A DNA stretch of 64,000 nucleotides from a virus: the IMG/VR virus record IMGVR_UViG_3300047564_003843, positions 96,705-160,704 of that record, one strand, 5' to 3'. A program made the position numbers and the translations under genes. The number at the start of each line of letters is the position of its first letter. The stretch's first letter is position 1. This document shows positions 9,703 to 17,822 of this stretch, piece after piece. A model generated the notes under the pieces. It was not told the origin of the DNA, searched no databases, and was given only the letters and a program-made list of their open reading frames with translations.

Positions 9703-10278
9703 ATGGACCTACCTAACTGGTTTGTGCAAAATGGAGTAGAAAATTTTGTTAATCATTTAACAGACTATAAAGATAAACCTACAAGGATGCTTCAAATAGG
9801 AGCGTATACAGGAGATGCCTCCCTGTGGCTTTGGGACAATATTTTGACACACAATCCTGCTTCTGTTCTTATTGATGTTGATACTTGGCAGGGTTCTGAC
9901 GAGCCTTCCCACTACGAAATGAATTGGAATACTGTAGAAAAAATTTATGATGTAAAAACCCAAGAAGGTCAGCTAAAAAGAAAAATAATAAAAGTAAAAT
10001 CAACAAGCGACTGGTTTTTTAAAAATAATTTAGAAAAATACGATTTTATATATGTTGATGGGGACCACACTTCATACGGGGTTTTAAAAGACGCTATTAA
10101 CGCTTTTGAGTGTTTAAATGTTGGCGGCATATTAGCTTTTGATGATTACAGATGGTCAGCAGGATTAGGTATATTAAAAGAGCCAAAACTAGCTATTGAT
10201 GCGTTTTCAGTAGTCAATTCAGACAAAATCGAGACAATAGTTGACGGCTATCAGCGTTGGTACAAGAGAATCGGGTAG
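9703..10278 (+). CDS. Class I SAM-dependent methyltransferase
   Basis: A 191-residue Rossmann-type methyltransferase resembling the Methyltransf_24 group. MLQIGAYTGDASLWLW is motif I (glycine-rich SAM loop), VLIDVDTWQG is the acidic end of strand 2, and YDFIYVDGDHTSYGVLKDA plus GGILAFDDY are the later core strands. The substrate is unknown; relatives with this VDGDH pattern often methylate sugars. It heads a three-gene cassette with a glycosyltransferase and a flavin halogenase directly behind the fibre genes, suggesting that it decorates a glycan or virion component. The ribosome site GAAAGGACAAAAGAGACG precedes ATG; TATACT at 9668-9673 could be a weak -10. Confidence 0.75.
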   Translation: MDLPNWFVQNGVENFVNHLTDYKDKPTRMLQIGAYTGDASLWLWDNILTHNPASVLIDVDTWQGSDEPSHYEMNWNTVEKIYDVKTQEGQLKRKIIKVKSTSDWFFKNNLEKYDFIYVDGDHTSYGVLKDAINAFECLNVGGILAFDDYRWSAGLGILKEPKLAIDAFSVVNSDKIETIVDGYQRWYKRIG

Positions 10279-10287
10279 GATATAAAC

Positions 10288-11364
10288 ATGAAGGTAGCCA
10301 TATACACAATAGCTTTAAACGAACGTCAATTTGTAGATACATGGTATGAAGCCGCAAAAGATGCTGATTACTTGCTAATTGCTGACACAGGGTCGACTGA
10401 TGGCACTGTAGAGCGTGCTAAAGAGCTCGGGATTAATGTTGTAGATGTTCGAGTCTCTCCTTGGAGATTTGACGATGCACGAAACGCAGCGATGGCTGCT
10501 CTGCCAATTGATATTGACATGTGCATCTCTCTTGACATGGATGAAGTAATCACTCCAAATTGGAGAGAACCACTACGCCGAGCTTGGCAAAAAGGGGTGA
10601 CTCGCCCTCGCTACAAGCACATTTGGTCTTGGAATGATGATGGAACTCCTGGCCTCGAGTTTAGCTATGACCACATCCACACTCGTAAAAACTATCGTTG
10701 GCGCCATCCAGTACACGAGTGTCTGTATGTATATGGACGTGAAGAGGTTCAAGAGTGGATTGAAGATATTGAAACTCATCACCACCCAGATCCAACTAAG
10801 TCTCGTTCACAATATCTACCTCTTCTTGCTATGTCAGTTCAAGAAGACCCTTATAACGATAGAAACGCTTTTTACTATGGCCGCGAACTTTATTTTTATG
10901 GTCAATATCAAGAAGCAGCTGTAGAACTAAAACGCCACCTCGAACTGCCTACAGCACGCTGGGCACCTGAACGTGCTGCTTCAATGAGATTTATTGGTAA
11001 GTCTTTACCTGCAGAAGCAGAAATTTGGTTCCGTAAAGCAATTGCACAAGCGCCCGGTAGACGAGAACCATTTGTAGACCTTGCAGAGCTTTACTATCAA
11101 CGCAAGGACTGGGAGAAATGCTATGAAGCTTCTAAAGATGCTATTGCAATTGTAGAAAAACCTCTCGAGTATCTTTGTGAGGCTAAAGCTTGGGGAGCAG
11201 CCCCACACGATTTCGCTGCTATTTCTGCTTTTAATTTAGGAAATTTTGAAGAAGCGGTAGAACATGCCAAGAATGCATTTAGTCTCGAGCCCGATAACGA
11301 TAGATTAAAAGCTAATCTTGATTTTTGTTTAAAAGCTTTACTACCTAAAGAAGAGAAAAAATGA
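10288..11364 (+). CDS. Family 2-like (GT-A) glycosyltransferase with C-terminal TPR-like repeats
   Basis: A 358-residue protein. Residues 1-130 are a GT-A domain: AIYTIALNE at the start, ADTGSTDGT for the nucleotide site, and SLDMDEVI (Asp83-x-Asp85), the DXD metal motif. HPVHECLYV follows near residue 145, as in GT2 proteins that modify peptides or glycans. From about residue 190 to the end are helical TPR-like repeats (AAVELKRHLEL, AEIWFRKAIAQAP, NFEEAVEHAKNAFSLEP), often used to hold a protein acceptor. The stop overlaps the next start as ATGA, so it is coupled to the halogenase. A protein or tail-fibre acceptor is inferred. Confidence 0.85.
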   Translation: MKVAIYTIALNERQFVDTWYEAAKDADYLLIADTGSTDGTVERAKELGINVVDVRVSPWRFDDARNAAMAALPIDIDMCISLDMDEVITPNWREPLRRAWQKGVTRPRYKHIWSWNDDGTPGLEFSYDHIHTRKNYRWRHPVHECLYVYGREEVQEWIEDIETHHHPDPTKSRSQYLPLLAMSVQEDPYNDRNAFYYGRELYFYGQYQEAAVELKRHLELPTARWAPERAASMRFIGKSLPAEAEIWFRKAIAQAPGRREPFVDLAELYYQRKDWEKCYEASKDAIAIVEKPLEYLCEAKAWGAAPHDFAAISAFNLGNFEEAVEHAKNAFSLEPDNDRLKANLDFCLKALLPKEEKK

Positions 11365-12863
11365 AGTTTGTAATCTGTGGCGGTGGAACAGCTGGCTGGG
11401 TCACTGCCTACACTATCCATGCTTCTAATCCTAGGACCCACGAAGTAGTTGTAATTGAGTCCCAGAAAATTGGAATTATTGGTGCTGGAGAAGCTACAAG
11501 TGGTTTTTTGTATGACTTACTAGATGGAACAACTCTTTTTAATAATAATGATTATTTAAACCCGAATAAGCCTCCTTTTGATTTTGCAGAGTTTGTTTCA
11601 AAAGTAGATGCGGTTCCAAAGTACGCACTTAAACATATAAACTGGGCAAAAGAAAAAGGACATTACTGGGCACCTATTAACGGTTCAGAGACTTCCAAAA
11701 GGTCTCCAGATCATTTGTTTAACTATGTAATTTCAGAGTTTGGTCCAGAAAAAGCATATTTATCTTCTACCCTTGGTCAAGCTTATGATTTAAATAAAAT
11801 GCCTAAAAGCGGCGGATATGGATTTCAATTTGATGCCCATAAGGTTGCTAAATATCTTCGAGAGCATATAACAACAACTACTAATACAAATCATATTGAC
11901 GCTGTAATAGACAATGTATCTGTTAATAGCGCTGGTCTTGTTGAAAGCGTAACTCTAGACAACGGAGAAGTTGTTGAGGGTGACTTTTTTATTGACGCTA
12001 CAGGTTTTGCTCGAGTTTTAGCAAATAAGTTAGATATTGGTTGGATTGACTATAAAGATCAACTTCTAGTTGATAAAGCTATGCCATTTATTGTTCCTTA
12101 CAAAGATGAGGAAAAAGTTCAACCAGTTACGGTTGCAGAAGCTTTGTCATCTGGCTGGATGTGGAGAACTCCAACAGGTGGTCGCAGAGGTTGCGGGTAT
12201 GTTTACAGTAGCTCATTTATGTCTGAAGATGAGGCCCAAGCCGAGGCAGAGAAAGTAATGGGCCACCCTATTGAACCAATTAAACACATTAAATATGAAT
12301 CTGGCCGTGTTGACCAGTTTTGGAAAGGTAATGTTCTTGTTGTTGGTCTTGCAAGTTCATTTATTGAACCTTTGGAAGCAACAAGTATTCATGCAACTAT
12401 TACTCAGATATTTATATTTTGCCAAGAGTATTTGTCATATACAAAAGAAAAAACTTTAAATCAAGCATCTATTGAAAAATATAATGCTAAAACATCAAAA
12501 ATGTATGAGTATTACAAAGACTTCACCGTGTTTCATTACCAAGGAGGACGTGAAGATTCTGAATTTTGGAAAACAATTAAGTTCGACAAAATTACTTCTC
12601 CAGCTGTAGAAAACTATATTGAGCGCTCAAAGAGTAGGATTCCAAGCGTTCTACATTTTATGGATTTCTGGGGGGTAGATGCTCTTTGGAAGTGGACCTT
12701 GGCAGGTTTAGGCTACATAAATAGAGAGCAAGCTATGAATGAACTAATCCAATTTCAACAGTTTGAGTACGCACAGGGTCATTATCAAGCTTTTAGAAAT
12801 GACATGAGAAAAATGTTAGCTGACAGACCTGCTTTTGAAATGAATCCAAAAGATATTATTTAG
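11361..12863 (+). CDS. Flavin-dependent (tryptophan-type) halogenase family protein
   Basis: A 500-residue protein of the PrnA/RebH family. GGGTAGW (residues 7-13) is the FAD-binding GxGxxG motif. Lys87 lies in K-x7-W (KYALKHINW), the spacing of the catalytic lysine in this family. VVGLASSFIEPLEATSIHA is the conserved flavin-binding block. The WxWxIP signature appears as GWMWRTP (about residues 264-270), with Thr for Ile. The enzyme should make hypohalous acid from FADH2, O2 and halide and pass it to the lysine; a flavin reductase would have to come from the host. Substrate unknown; free tryptophan is not implied. Its last 8 bases overlap the convergent WhiB gene, with no terminator between them. 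Confidence 0.88.
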   Translation: MKFVICGGGTAGWVTAYTIHASNPRTHEVVVIESQKIGIIGAGEATSGFLYDLLDGTTLFNNNDYLNPNKPPFDFAEFVSKVDAVPKYALKHINWAKEKGHYWAPINGSETSKRSPDHLFNYVISEFGPEKAYLSSTLGQAYDLNKMPKSGGYGFQFDAHKVAKYLREHITTTTNTNHIDAVIDNVSVNSAGLVESVTLDNGEVVEGDFFIDATGFARVLANKLDIGWIDYKDQLLVDKAMPFIVPYKDEEKVQPVTVAEALSSGWMWRTPTGGRRGCGYVYSSSFMSEDEAQAEAEKVMGHPIEPIKHIKYESGRVDQFWKGNVLVVGLASSFIEPLEATSIHATITQIFIFCQEYLSYTKEKTLNQASIEKYNAKTSKMYEYYKDFTVFHYQGGREDSEFWKTIKFDKITSPAVENYIERSKSRIPSVLHFMDFWGVDALWKWTLAGLGYINREQAMNELIQFQQFEYAQGHYQAFRNDMRKMLADRPAFEMNPKDII

Positions 12864-13401
12864 ATTTCTTTTTAAGCAGTTTAGCTTGTCTTTTTCTTTC
12901 TAGTTGTCTTGCCTTTTTCTCTCGAATACGGGCACGCTTTTCTGACTTTTCAATCTTCTCTACTTTATATGCTTCTATAGCATTAACACTTGTTCGACTG
13001 CGCCAAGAAAAGCCACACACCGTACATGTGACTATCTTGGCGACAGTCCATCTCCCACCACCAGGAATTTCTTGAGAACTTGTTTCTAGTTTAGAAGGAC
13101 GTGCTGAACAATGAGGACAATGAGGGTATCTACGTCTTTTTATTTCTTCACCTTTGTAAGAAACCGAAAGAGCACGACGAATCTCTCCTTCATCTCTTCC
13201 ACCCCAAGTCCCCCAAATTTGCCTGTGCTCTAAAGCCCACTGCAAACACTTAGTTCTTACAGGACATTGGTAGCAAAGGTTCTTAGCATCGTATTTTTCT
13301 TTTGCATCCTTTGAAAAGAACCAATCCTTGTAATGTCTATTATTAGGGTCGGCACAGAAGGCTTCAGACTGCCACTCTAAATTATTAGCTGGTTTCCACA
13401 C
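12856..13401 (-). CDS. whiB: WhiB-family iron-sulfur transcription factor fused to a zinc ribbon
   Basis: A 181-residue protein. Residues 1-80 are a WhiB domain: Cys16, Cys43, Cys46 and Cys52 (C-x26-C-x2-C-x5-C) to bind a 4Fe-4S cluster, followed by GTWGG, the sigma-factor-contacting turn. Residues 95-129 add CPHC...CTVC, a typical zinc ribbon, and the last 40 residues are a Lys/Arg-rich helix likely to contact DNA. Typical WhiB proteins are 80-130 residues, so the ribbon and tail are an extension. The start is GTG at 13401; no Shine-Dalgarno sequence is visible. It lies between a convergent halogenase gene and a leader with two 15-base direct repeats. Likely controls host or phage promoters through the primary sigma factor. 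Confidence 0.88.
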   Translation of the reverse strand: MWKPANNLEWQSEAFCADPNNRHYKDWFFSKDAKEKYDAKNLCYQCPVRTKCLQWALEHRQIWGTWGGRDEGEIRRALSVSYKGEEIKRRRYPHCPHCSARPSKLETSSQEIPGGGRWTVAKIVTCTVCGFSWRSRTSVNAIEAYKVEKIEKSEKRARIREKKARQLERKRQAKLLKKKSK

Positions 13402-13457
13402 ACTATAAACTATACAACTAAAAGTCTATAAAATGAGAACTAACACACTATAAACTA
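13398..13457. repeat. Two 15-base direct repeats over the start of the first WhiB gene
   Basis: The identical 15-mer acacactataaacta occurs at 13398-13412 and 13443-13457, 45 bases apart. On the minus strand each reads TAGTTTATAGTGTGT and contains TATAGT, a plausible -10. They could be tandem promoters or binding sites for autoregulation. No convincing -35 was found, and the proximal copy overlaps the GTG start. Confidence 0.5.
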
Positions 13458-13462
13458 AATAT

Positions 13463-13801
13463 TTAAAACTCTATCCAAGTAAACTCTAAAACCTCTTGAA
13501 CATACTCTCCGTACTCAGTTTCCCCTACTTCATCACAAAAAGTATAATTGTTTTCCCCTTCAATAACTCCTGCCCAGCCAGCTTCTACATGAGCGTCAGC
13601 TATCATATTAAATCCGTCTGATAACGAGTCAGCTATTCCATCCCTTTGTAGTGTTGAAGCAAGAGCTCTTCTAACTATCTCATTCTCAATATCAACATGC
13701 CCAACGGTATAATAAATTAAATCACTATATATTGTTTGTTGTATGTAGCCACTACCGTCCCAATGAATCCAAAGAGATTCTCCAACTCTTTTATCTTTCA
13801 T
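13463..13801 (-). CDS. Hypothetical protein (acidic, 112 residues)
   Basis: Not recognised. The protein is acidic and rich in Trp and Tyr, beginning MKDKRVGESLWIHWDG and ending EVLEFTWIEF; no membrane segment, Cys motif or repeat was found. Its start overlaps the stop of the upstream zinc-cluster gene by 4 bases (ATGA), so it is translated with it. It belongs to the block of small regulatory-looking genes between the two WhiB genes. Confidence 0.65.
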   Translation of the reverse strand: MKDKRVGESLWIHWDGSGYIQQTIYSDLIYYTVGHVDIENEIVRRALASTLQRDGIADSLSDGFNMIADAHVEAGWAGVIEGENNYTFCDEVGETEYGEYVQEVLEFTWIEF

Positions 13802-14103
13802 TCGTTAGTGTCTTCCCCGTAGTAGTCGCTAGCCTCATCTTCTTCATAATCCTGAGACTCTTCGCCAGCATTAAAAATTATTTGCTGTTCTTTTACATCA
13901 AATATCCCAGCAATGGTTATTTTTCCACAACCCGAGCATGTTTCTACAGAGCCAGTATTTATTTTTTGTGGGACATCCACCCCCGAAAGAGCCATTTTTA
14001 TATTTCCATGGCCATCCATACTGTGAGGCTCCCAGCGGGCATGCTCTTTTAACCAGCACTGTTCGCAGACAGGCATAGGAGACATTATTGGTGAAGCGCT
14101 CAT
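13798..14103 (-). CDS. Small zinc-finger-like protein
   Basis: A 101-residue protein with CEQC (Cys13, Cys16) and CSGC (Cys56, Cys59), spaced for one zinc site, His residues between them, and a very acidic tail (DYEEDEASDYYGED). No enzyme motif was seen. It sits 9 bases after the second WhiB gene and overlaps the next gene by 4 bases. A nucleic-acid or protein adaptor is possible, but that is inference. Confidence 0.65.
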   Translation of the reverse strand: MSASPIMSPMPVCEQCWLKEHARWEPHSMDGHGNIKMALSGVDVPQKINTGSVETCSGCGKITIAGIFDVKEQQIIFNAGEESQDYEEDEASDYYGEDTNE

Positions 14104-14112
14104 AACATAATT

Positions 14113-14397
14113 CTACGCCGTCTTTTTATACGGGAATGCTTTGCGCTTGCTTTTTATATTCTTTCTATCTCCAGGACTTAATCCGCCCCATAAACCAAAT
14201 TCTTCGTTACTTAAACCCCATAAAGCACACTCAACTAAATGAGAACAGCTTTTACAAATTCTTCTTGCTCCCTCATAATTTACTTCAGGAGTTGCTACAA
14301 GTCCTGGCTCATCTCTATCATCAGCAAAAAATAAGTTACCTCCCACCTGAGCACAAAGCGGGTCTTCATATTGCCAGGGTGGGCGGACATTTTCCAC
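14113..14397 (-). CDS. whiB: WhiB-family iron-sulfur transcription factor (second copy)
   Basis: A compact 94-residue WhiB. Cys15, Cys48, Cys51 and Cys57 (C-x32-C-x2-C-x5-C, around ICKSCSHLVEC) should hold a 4Fe-4S cluster, and FGLWGG is the family's G[VIL]WGG turn. A short basic tail follows (KNIKSKRKAFPYKK). Unlike the copy at 12856 it has no extra zinc ribbon and matches the usual family length. Such proteins bind region 4 of the actinobacterial primary sigma factor. Its place in an operon of short genes between replication and fibre genes suggests a role in switching transcription. Confidence 0.9.
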   Translation of the reverse strand: MENVRPPWQYEDPLCAQVGGNLFFADDRDEPGLVATPEVNYEGARRICKSCSHLVECALWGLSNEEFGLWGGLSPGDRKNIKSKRKAFPYKKTA

Positions 14398-14402
14398 TTG
14401 TT

Positions 14403-14711
14403 TTATCCCTTCTTGTTTTTTTCTTCCTTGAGCCCTACTTCATAACCACATCCAGCATAGCCAGCGATATCAATCCAAGTATCGGGTTGAAAATCTCCTT
14501 TGTTTGCATATCTAGCCATTTTTAAACCAACCATCATCATGGCCACATCTTCATTGGAGATATCTACTCCCAAAATAACTGACCAAATTTTTCTTGTTCT
14601 GTCAAAGTTATCTTCAGGATCTCCATAATTCATATTGCGCTCGGTGGAAATAATGCGAGCTGCTTCTCGAAGGGCTTCTATACGAGGTGGTGTTACTTCA
14701 TTCTCTGACAT
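14403..14711 (-). CDS. DUF6378-like phage protein
   Basis: A 102-residue protein matching a widespread phage family by its pattern: AARIISTERNMNYGDPEDNF, then DVAMMMVGLKMARYA, then DTWIDIAGYAGCGYE. It is all-helical and its conserved acidic residues recall all-alpha NTP pyrophosphohydrolases, but no function is established. Its start overlaps the stop of the upstream 83-residue gene by 14 bases. Confidence 0.75.
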   Translation of the reverse strand: MSENEVTPPRIEALREAARIISTERNMNYGDPEDNFDRTRKIWSVILGVDISNEDVAMMMVGLKMARYANKGDFQPDTWIDIAGYAGCGYEVGLKEEKNKKG

Positions 14712-14949
14712 CTTTTACCTTCGCTATCACTTGTGCCGAGTATTGATATTCGGATGACATGTTCTCTATTTGTGTTACTACCAGTTCATAGTTTATGTTC
14801 CTAAAAGATTCTGGAATAGATTCTTCGTCAAAAAAATCGTCTTCTTCGTCTTCAGTCCCTAAAAACTTTGAGATTGCAACTTCAGCTTTCTCTTTTAGTT
14901 CTTCGTAGTTGTCCCCCTGAACTGTTAGGTTTAGGGTAATACTTTTCAT
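14698..14949 (-). CDS. Hypothetical protein (83 residues)
   Basis: Not recognised. A small acidic protein with an N-terminal beta strand (SITLNLTVQG), a helix and an acidic loop (GTEDEEDDFFDEES). It overlaps both neighbours (4 bases upstream, 14 downstream), a sign that it is a real member of this translationally coupled run. Confidence 0.6.
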   Translation of the reverse strand: MKSITLNLTVQGDNYEELKEKAEVAISKFLGTEDEEDDFFDEESIPESFRNINYELVVTQIENMSSEYQYSAQVIAKVKDVRE

Positions 14950-15368
14950 GTTAGTACTAGTTTTTCAAGTTTAGTTGGTGGATAATGAGCTCCATCTAAT
15001 ACTGGTTCTTTTCCATCAGTGCTTTTAATAATAATGTCGCCATATCTAACACCAACTACTACACCGCGTCTACCGTTGTGTAAAGTCCCTAGCTCACCAT
15101 CAAATGCATCTGATTTAACTCTTACCGAGTCTGCAACTTTTATAAAACCTGCTTGTACTGGTACCCAAGTTTCATTTTTTTGCTCTTTCGCAACTACATG
15201 ACCTTTTGCTAAAGTAGAAAACATATCGACTGCTTTAGTTCTAAACTCTGGACTTAAGTCAAAAGAGTCTAGAAGTTCTATCAGTTTCATAGTGGCATCA
15301 CCCACTGGTTTTCTTACTTTAGCGGCCTGTAGTTGGGATTTAATCCAATCAATATCTAGGCTTCCCAT
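14946..15368 (-). CDS. Hypothetical protein with KOW/SH3-like C-terminal half
   Basis: A 140-residue protein. Residues 1-60 are helical; residues 75-140 (KVADSVRVKSDAFDG then GRRGVVVGVRYGDIIIKSTDG) follow the pattern of a KOW or SH3-like barrel, in which a VRV...G strand is followed by a GxVxGVxxGDIxI strand. A nucleic-acid or RNA polymerase contact is possible. The start is supported by the ribosome site GAAGGGAGGCCTC before ATG; this is the first gene of the run that ends with the WhiB genes. Confidence 0.6.
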   Translation of the reverse strand: MGSLDIDWIKSQLQAAKVRKPVGDATMKLIELLDSFDLSPEFRTKAVDMFSTLAKGHVVAKEQKNETWVPVQAGFIKVADSVRVKSDAFDGELGTLHNGRRGVVVGVRYGDIIIKSTDGKEPVLDGAHYPPTKLEKLVLT

Positions 15369-15422
15369 GAGGCCTCCCTTCTTTCATATAGTCTATTAGT
15401 TTTTAGTCTTTTAGTAAAGCAT

Positions 15423-16436
15423 TTAAACTAACTGTTTTATAGTTTTTAATAAGATATTGCTAGTTTCTTCCTGCTCTGGGAGTTGATTAAGATATGATTG
15501 TTTTTGACTATAAGCAAGCTCTTCTCTGTCAGAAACATTCATACCTTCTACAGTGCTAGCAAGATTTAACCACTCATTTCCTAAATACCCTGTAGAACGC
15601 CAGTTGTGCACTACAGGTACGCCCTGAGAAAGTGATTGAGCAAGGGCTGGAGACCACCAAGACTCATCTCCTCTGTATGTAGCTATAAGAGTGCCTAATG
15701 ACTCTCTAATTCTAGAAAGTGTGTCATTCTCGTTTTCCCAAATAGAAGACCTTGTGGGAAGCACTGGTTTAGTGAGAAGTTTTTGTTGCTCTTTGCCAAA
15801 AGGATTCATAGAGTCGCAGGTCCAGTATTCGTCACTAGCATAAAAATTTTTGACTTTTGCTGGTTGTAAAAGGACATATAAATCAACACTTATTCCGCAA
15901 AGAGCCTCTGAATCTAAATTAGAGATGTTTTTTATCATACTATCTTTTGTAGACCAAGGAAATGCAGGGTAGAAGGTTGTAGGCCAAGGGTCTTCGCATA
16001 AGTATGAAATAAAACTTTTTAGCTGGTCTTGAAGGGTTTCATCTTTTGCAACATCAGAATAATTTTTTCTTCTGTCATAAAAACTTTTTAAAGTTGTCTC
16101 TTTATCTGACCATGATCTGAAGGATGGGAGAAGTTTAAAGCTTTCAGGAGCATCTAAAAGTAGTGCTAAATTTCCAATGTTTCTAGCTTTTTCTGCTGTT
16201 ATAAATGCAGGGTAAATCTTATTTGCTGAGATACTAGTTGTAGGAGCAATACCAACAATTACTAGATTAAATTGGGAAAGAAATCCCTCGTCCCAATCTA
16301 AGCGGGGGGACGCTAAGTGTGCTTCTACTCCCGCATCTTGAAAACTTCTTACAAGTAAATTTGAAAAAGTAGGAGTTCTTTCTACATGCAAACGAGATGC
16401 TTGTTGAGCAGTACACCCAGTAATTAAAACTTTCAT
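15423..16436 (-). CDS. GT-B-like glycosyltransferase family protein
   Basis: A 337-residue protein. The N-terminus (MKVLITGCTAQQASRL...FSNLLVRSFQDAG) looks like the first Rossmann half of a GT-B enzyme. The C-terminal part (LGTLIATYRGDESWWSPALAQSLSQGVPVV) resembles the donor-binding region of GT1/GT4 enzymes, although the usual E-x7-E signature is replaced. The substrate could be phage DNA bases, a capsule sugar or a tail glycan. A strong hairpin separates it from the upstream ssDNA-binding gene, so it may be regulated apart from the replication genes. Confidence 0.6.
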   Translation of the reverse strand: MKVLITGCTAQQASRLHVERTPTFSNLLVRSFQDAGVEAHLASPRLDWDEGFLSQFNLVIVGIAPTTSISANKIYPAFITAEKARNIGNLALLLDAPESFKLLPSFRSWSDKETTLKSFYDRRKNYSDVAKDETLQDQLKSFISYLCEDPWPTTFYPAFPWSTKDSMIKNISNLDSEALCGISVDLYVLLQPAKVKNFYASDEYWTCDSMNPFGKEQQKLLTKPVLPTRSSIWENENDTLSRIRESLGTLIATYRGDESWWSPALAQSLSQGVPVVHNWRSTGYLGNEWLNLASTVEGMNVSDREELAYSQKQSYLNQLPEQEETSNILLKTIKQLV

Positions 16437-16460
16437 ATCATCTCTTTCGTTTTATGTGAA

Positions 16461-16491
16461 GAGCCACCCAACGTTTTTCGTTGGGCGGCTC
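16461..16491 (-). terminator. Strong stem-loop between the replication genes and the GT-B-like gene
   Basis: A 13-bp stem (16461-16473 with 16479-16491, one wobble pair) closes a 5-base loop. It lies 16 bases after the stop of the DUF669-like gene. The minus-strand tail after the stem is not a clean U-run, so it may act as a partial terminator or an mRNA 3' stabiliser. Confidence 0.65.
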
Positions 16492-16506
16492 TAACACAAT
16501 GGCACT

Positions 16507-17034
16507 TTAGAACGGTGCTGCAGGTGCTGCTGCTGGTGCTGGTGCTGGAGCAGGAGCTGGTGCTGGAGCAGGAGCTACAGCAACTGGTGGAACTGCTGCC
16601 CCTGCAGGTGCTGCTGATGCAGTCGTGGCAGGGTAGTAGTTCTTAATTTCATTCCTTTTTTGACCCTGATAAGTCTTTTGACCAATCTGAGCACGGAACT
16701 TACGTCCTGCAAGTGCAGCTTCAATCTGCGCATTTGTAGGGGCTGGATTACGATCAAAGAACTCTCGAGTTAGACCAAGAGCTCCCATCTTACGGAAAAA
16801 GATTCCTAGAGCAGTTGAATTATCTGGTGAGACAGTTAGGTTGTCCCAAACTAGGCGCTTTGCAAATGCACCTGATTCAACTTGCGACTTTAGGCTGAAC
16901 ATAGTCTTTCCAGACTGTGCAACCTTTGCTACGGCTTCTACGACAACTAGGTCGTAATCGCCATCTGGTAGTGGTTCATAAGAAGCTGATTCTCCAGCAT
17001 TCTTAATGAGGTCTGACCAATTGAGAGTACTCAT
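16507..17034 (-). CDS. DUF669-like single-stranded-DNA-binding protein with Pro-Ala tail
   Basis: A 175-residue protein. Residues 1-130 (PLPDGDYDLVVVEA near 21-34; GKTMFSLKSQVESG; GRKFRAQIGQKTYQGQKRNEI) match the OB-like fold of phage DUF669 proteins that bind ssDNA during replication and recombination. The last 40 residues are an alternating Pro-Ala tail ending APF, like the flexible acidic or hydrophobic tip of SSB proteins that recruits partners. Its start overlaps the stop of the Sak4-like gene by 4 bases. Partnership with that ATPase is inferred from the coupling. Confidence 0.75.
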   Translation of the reverse strand: MSTLNWSDLIKNAGESASYEPLPDGDYDLVVVEAVAKVAQSGKTMFSLKSQVESGAFAKRLVWDNLTVSPDNSTALGIFFRKMGALGLTREFFDRNPAPTNAQIEAALAGRKFRAQIGQKTYQGQKRNEIKNYYPATTASAAPAGAAVPPVAVAPAPAPAPAPAPAPAAAPAAPF

Positions 17035-17819
17035 ACGGTTGTTTCCTTCTTAGTAGTGGTGGTTTTTTCGGCTTGTGGCGCTTGCTTTGGGCCGAAGATG
17101 GTGTCAAGCATTACATCAATCGAGAGTTTGTCTTGCTCAACGATTGCTCCTAAACGTCCCTGTACTCGCTCTCCTGCTTCATATTCGTTTGTGCGCTCGA
17201 CATACATGCGACGAACTTTGTAAGGAGATTGCAACGGGTCAGGATTTGGGAACGACTCAATAGTCAATGCACCAAGAATGTCGTAGAAATATGGCGCTTG
17301 AATTGCGAGCTGTCCCTGTAGATATGGACGATGCTTACCGTCCTGAGTCACACGAGACATTGCTGTAAGAACAACTGCCTCGAGTGGATTAGTTGGGTGC
17401 ATTGTGAGGTCACGAAGGTCACGAAGAAGGCCACCCATGTGACGGAGAAGTTCTCCCCACTGTTGCATCTTCATTTGTTCGTTACCAGCAATGCTGTCCA
17501 TACACTTGACTTGCAACTCTGAAATAGAATCGATAATCAAGCTCTTAAAGTGGTGTTTACCGAGTTGTAGCCACTGATATGTTTTGATAACAGTGTCATA
17601 ATCTCGAACTGGAACAACCACAGTGTCCCAAGTACCATCTGCGATTGGTGGTTCCTCACGCAATGGGTCCCAATACTTGACAACGATAGGCAAGAATCTG
17701 TGTCCGCCTTCGACGTCTAGCATGAGTCTTGGATACGGTGCGGTTACAGCAAAAGTTGACTTACCAACTTTTGATTCTCCGTAAACCATTACGGTCAACG
17801 ACCGTTGGATTTCACTCAT
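17031..17819 (-). CDS. Sak4-like RecA-fold ATPase (AAA_24)
   Basis: A 262-residue protein with Walker A in YGESKVGKSTFAV (Lys20), Walker B at KSLIIDSISEL, and a conserved GQLAIQAPYFYDI region typical of the phage Sak4/AAA_24 family. Sak4 proteins are RecA-related single-strand annealing or strand-exchange factors used with a phage SSB. Here the SSB-like gene follows at once and a Cas4/RecB-like nuclease gene lies 3 bases upstream, which is the expected recombination set. A role in replication-coupled recombination is inferred. Confidence 0.82.
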   Translation of the reverse strand: MSEIQRSLTVMVYGESKVGKSTFAVTAPYPRLMLDVEGGHRFLPIVVKYWDPLREEPPIADGTWDTVVVPVRDYDTVIKTYQWLQLGKHHFKSLIIDSISELQVKCMDSIAGNEQMKMQQWGELLRHMGGLLRDLRDLTMHPTNPLEAVVLTAMSRVTQDGKHRPYLQGQLAIQAPYFYDILGALTIESFPNPDPLQSPYKVRRMYVERTNEYEAGERVQGRLGAIVEQDKLSIDVMLDTIFGPKQAPQAEKTTTTKKETTV

Positions 17820-17822
17820 TCG

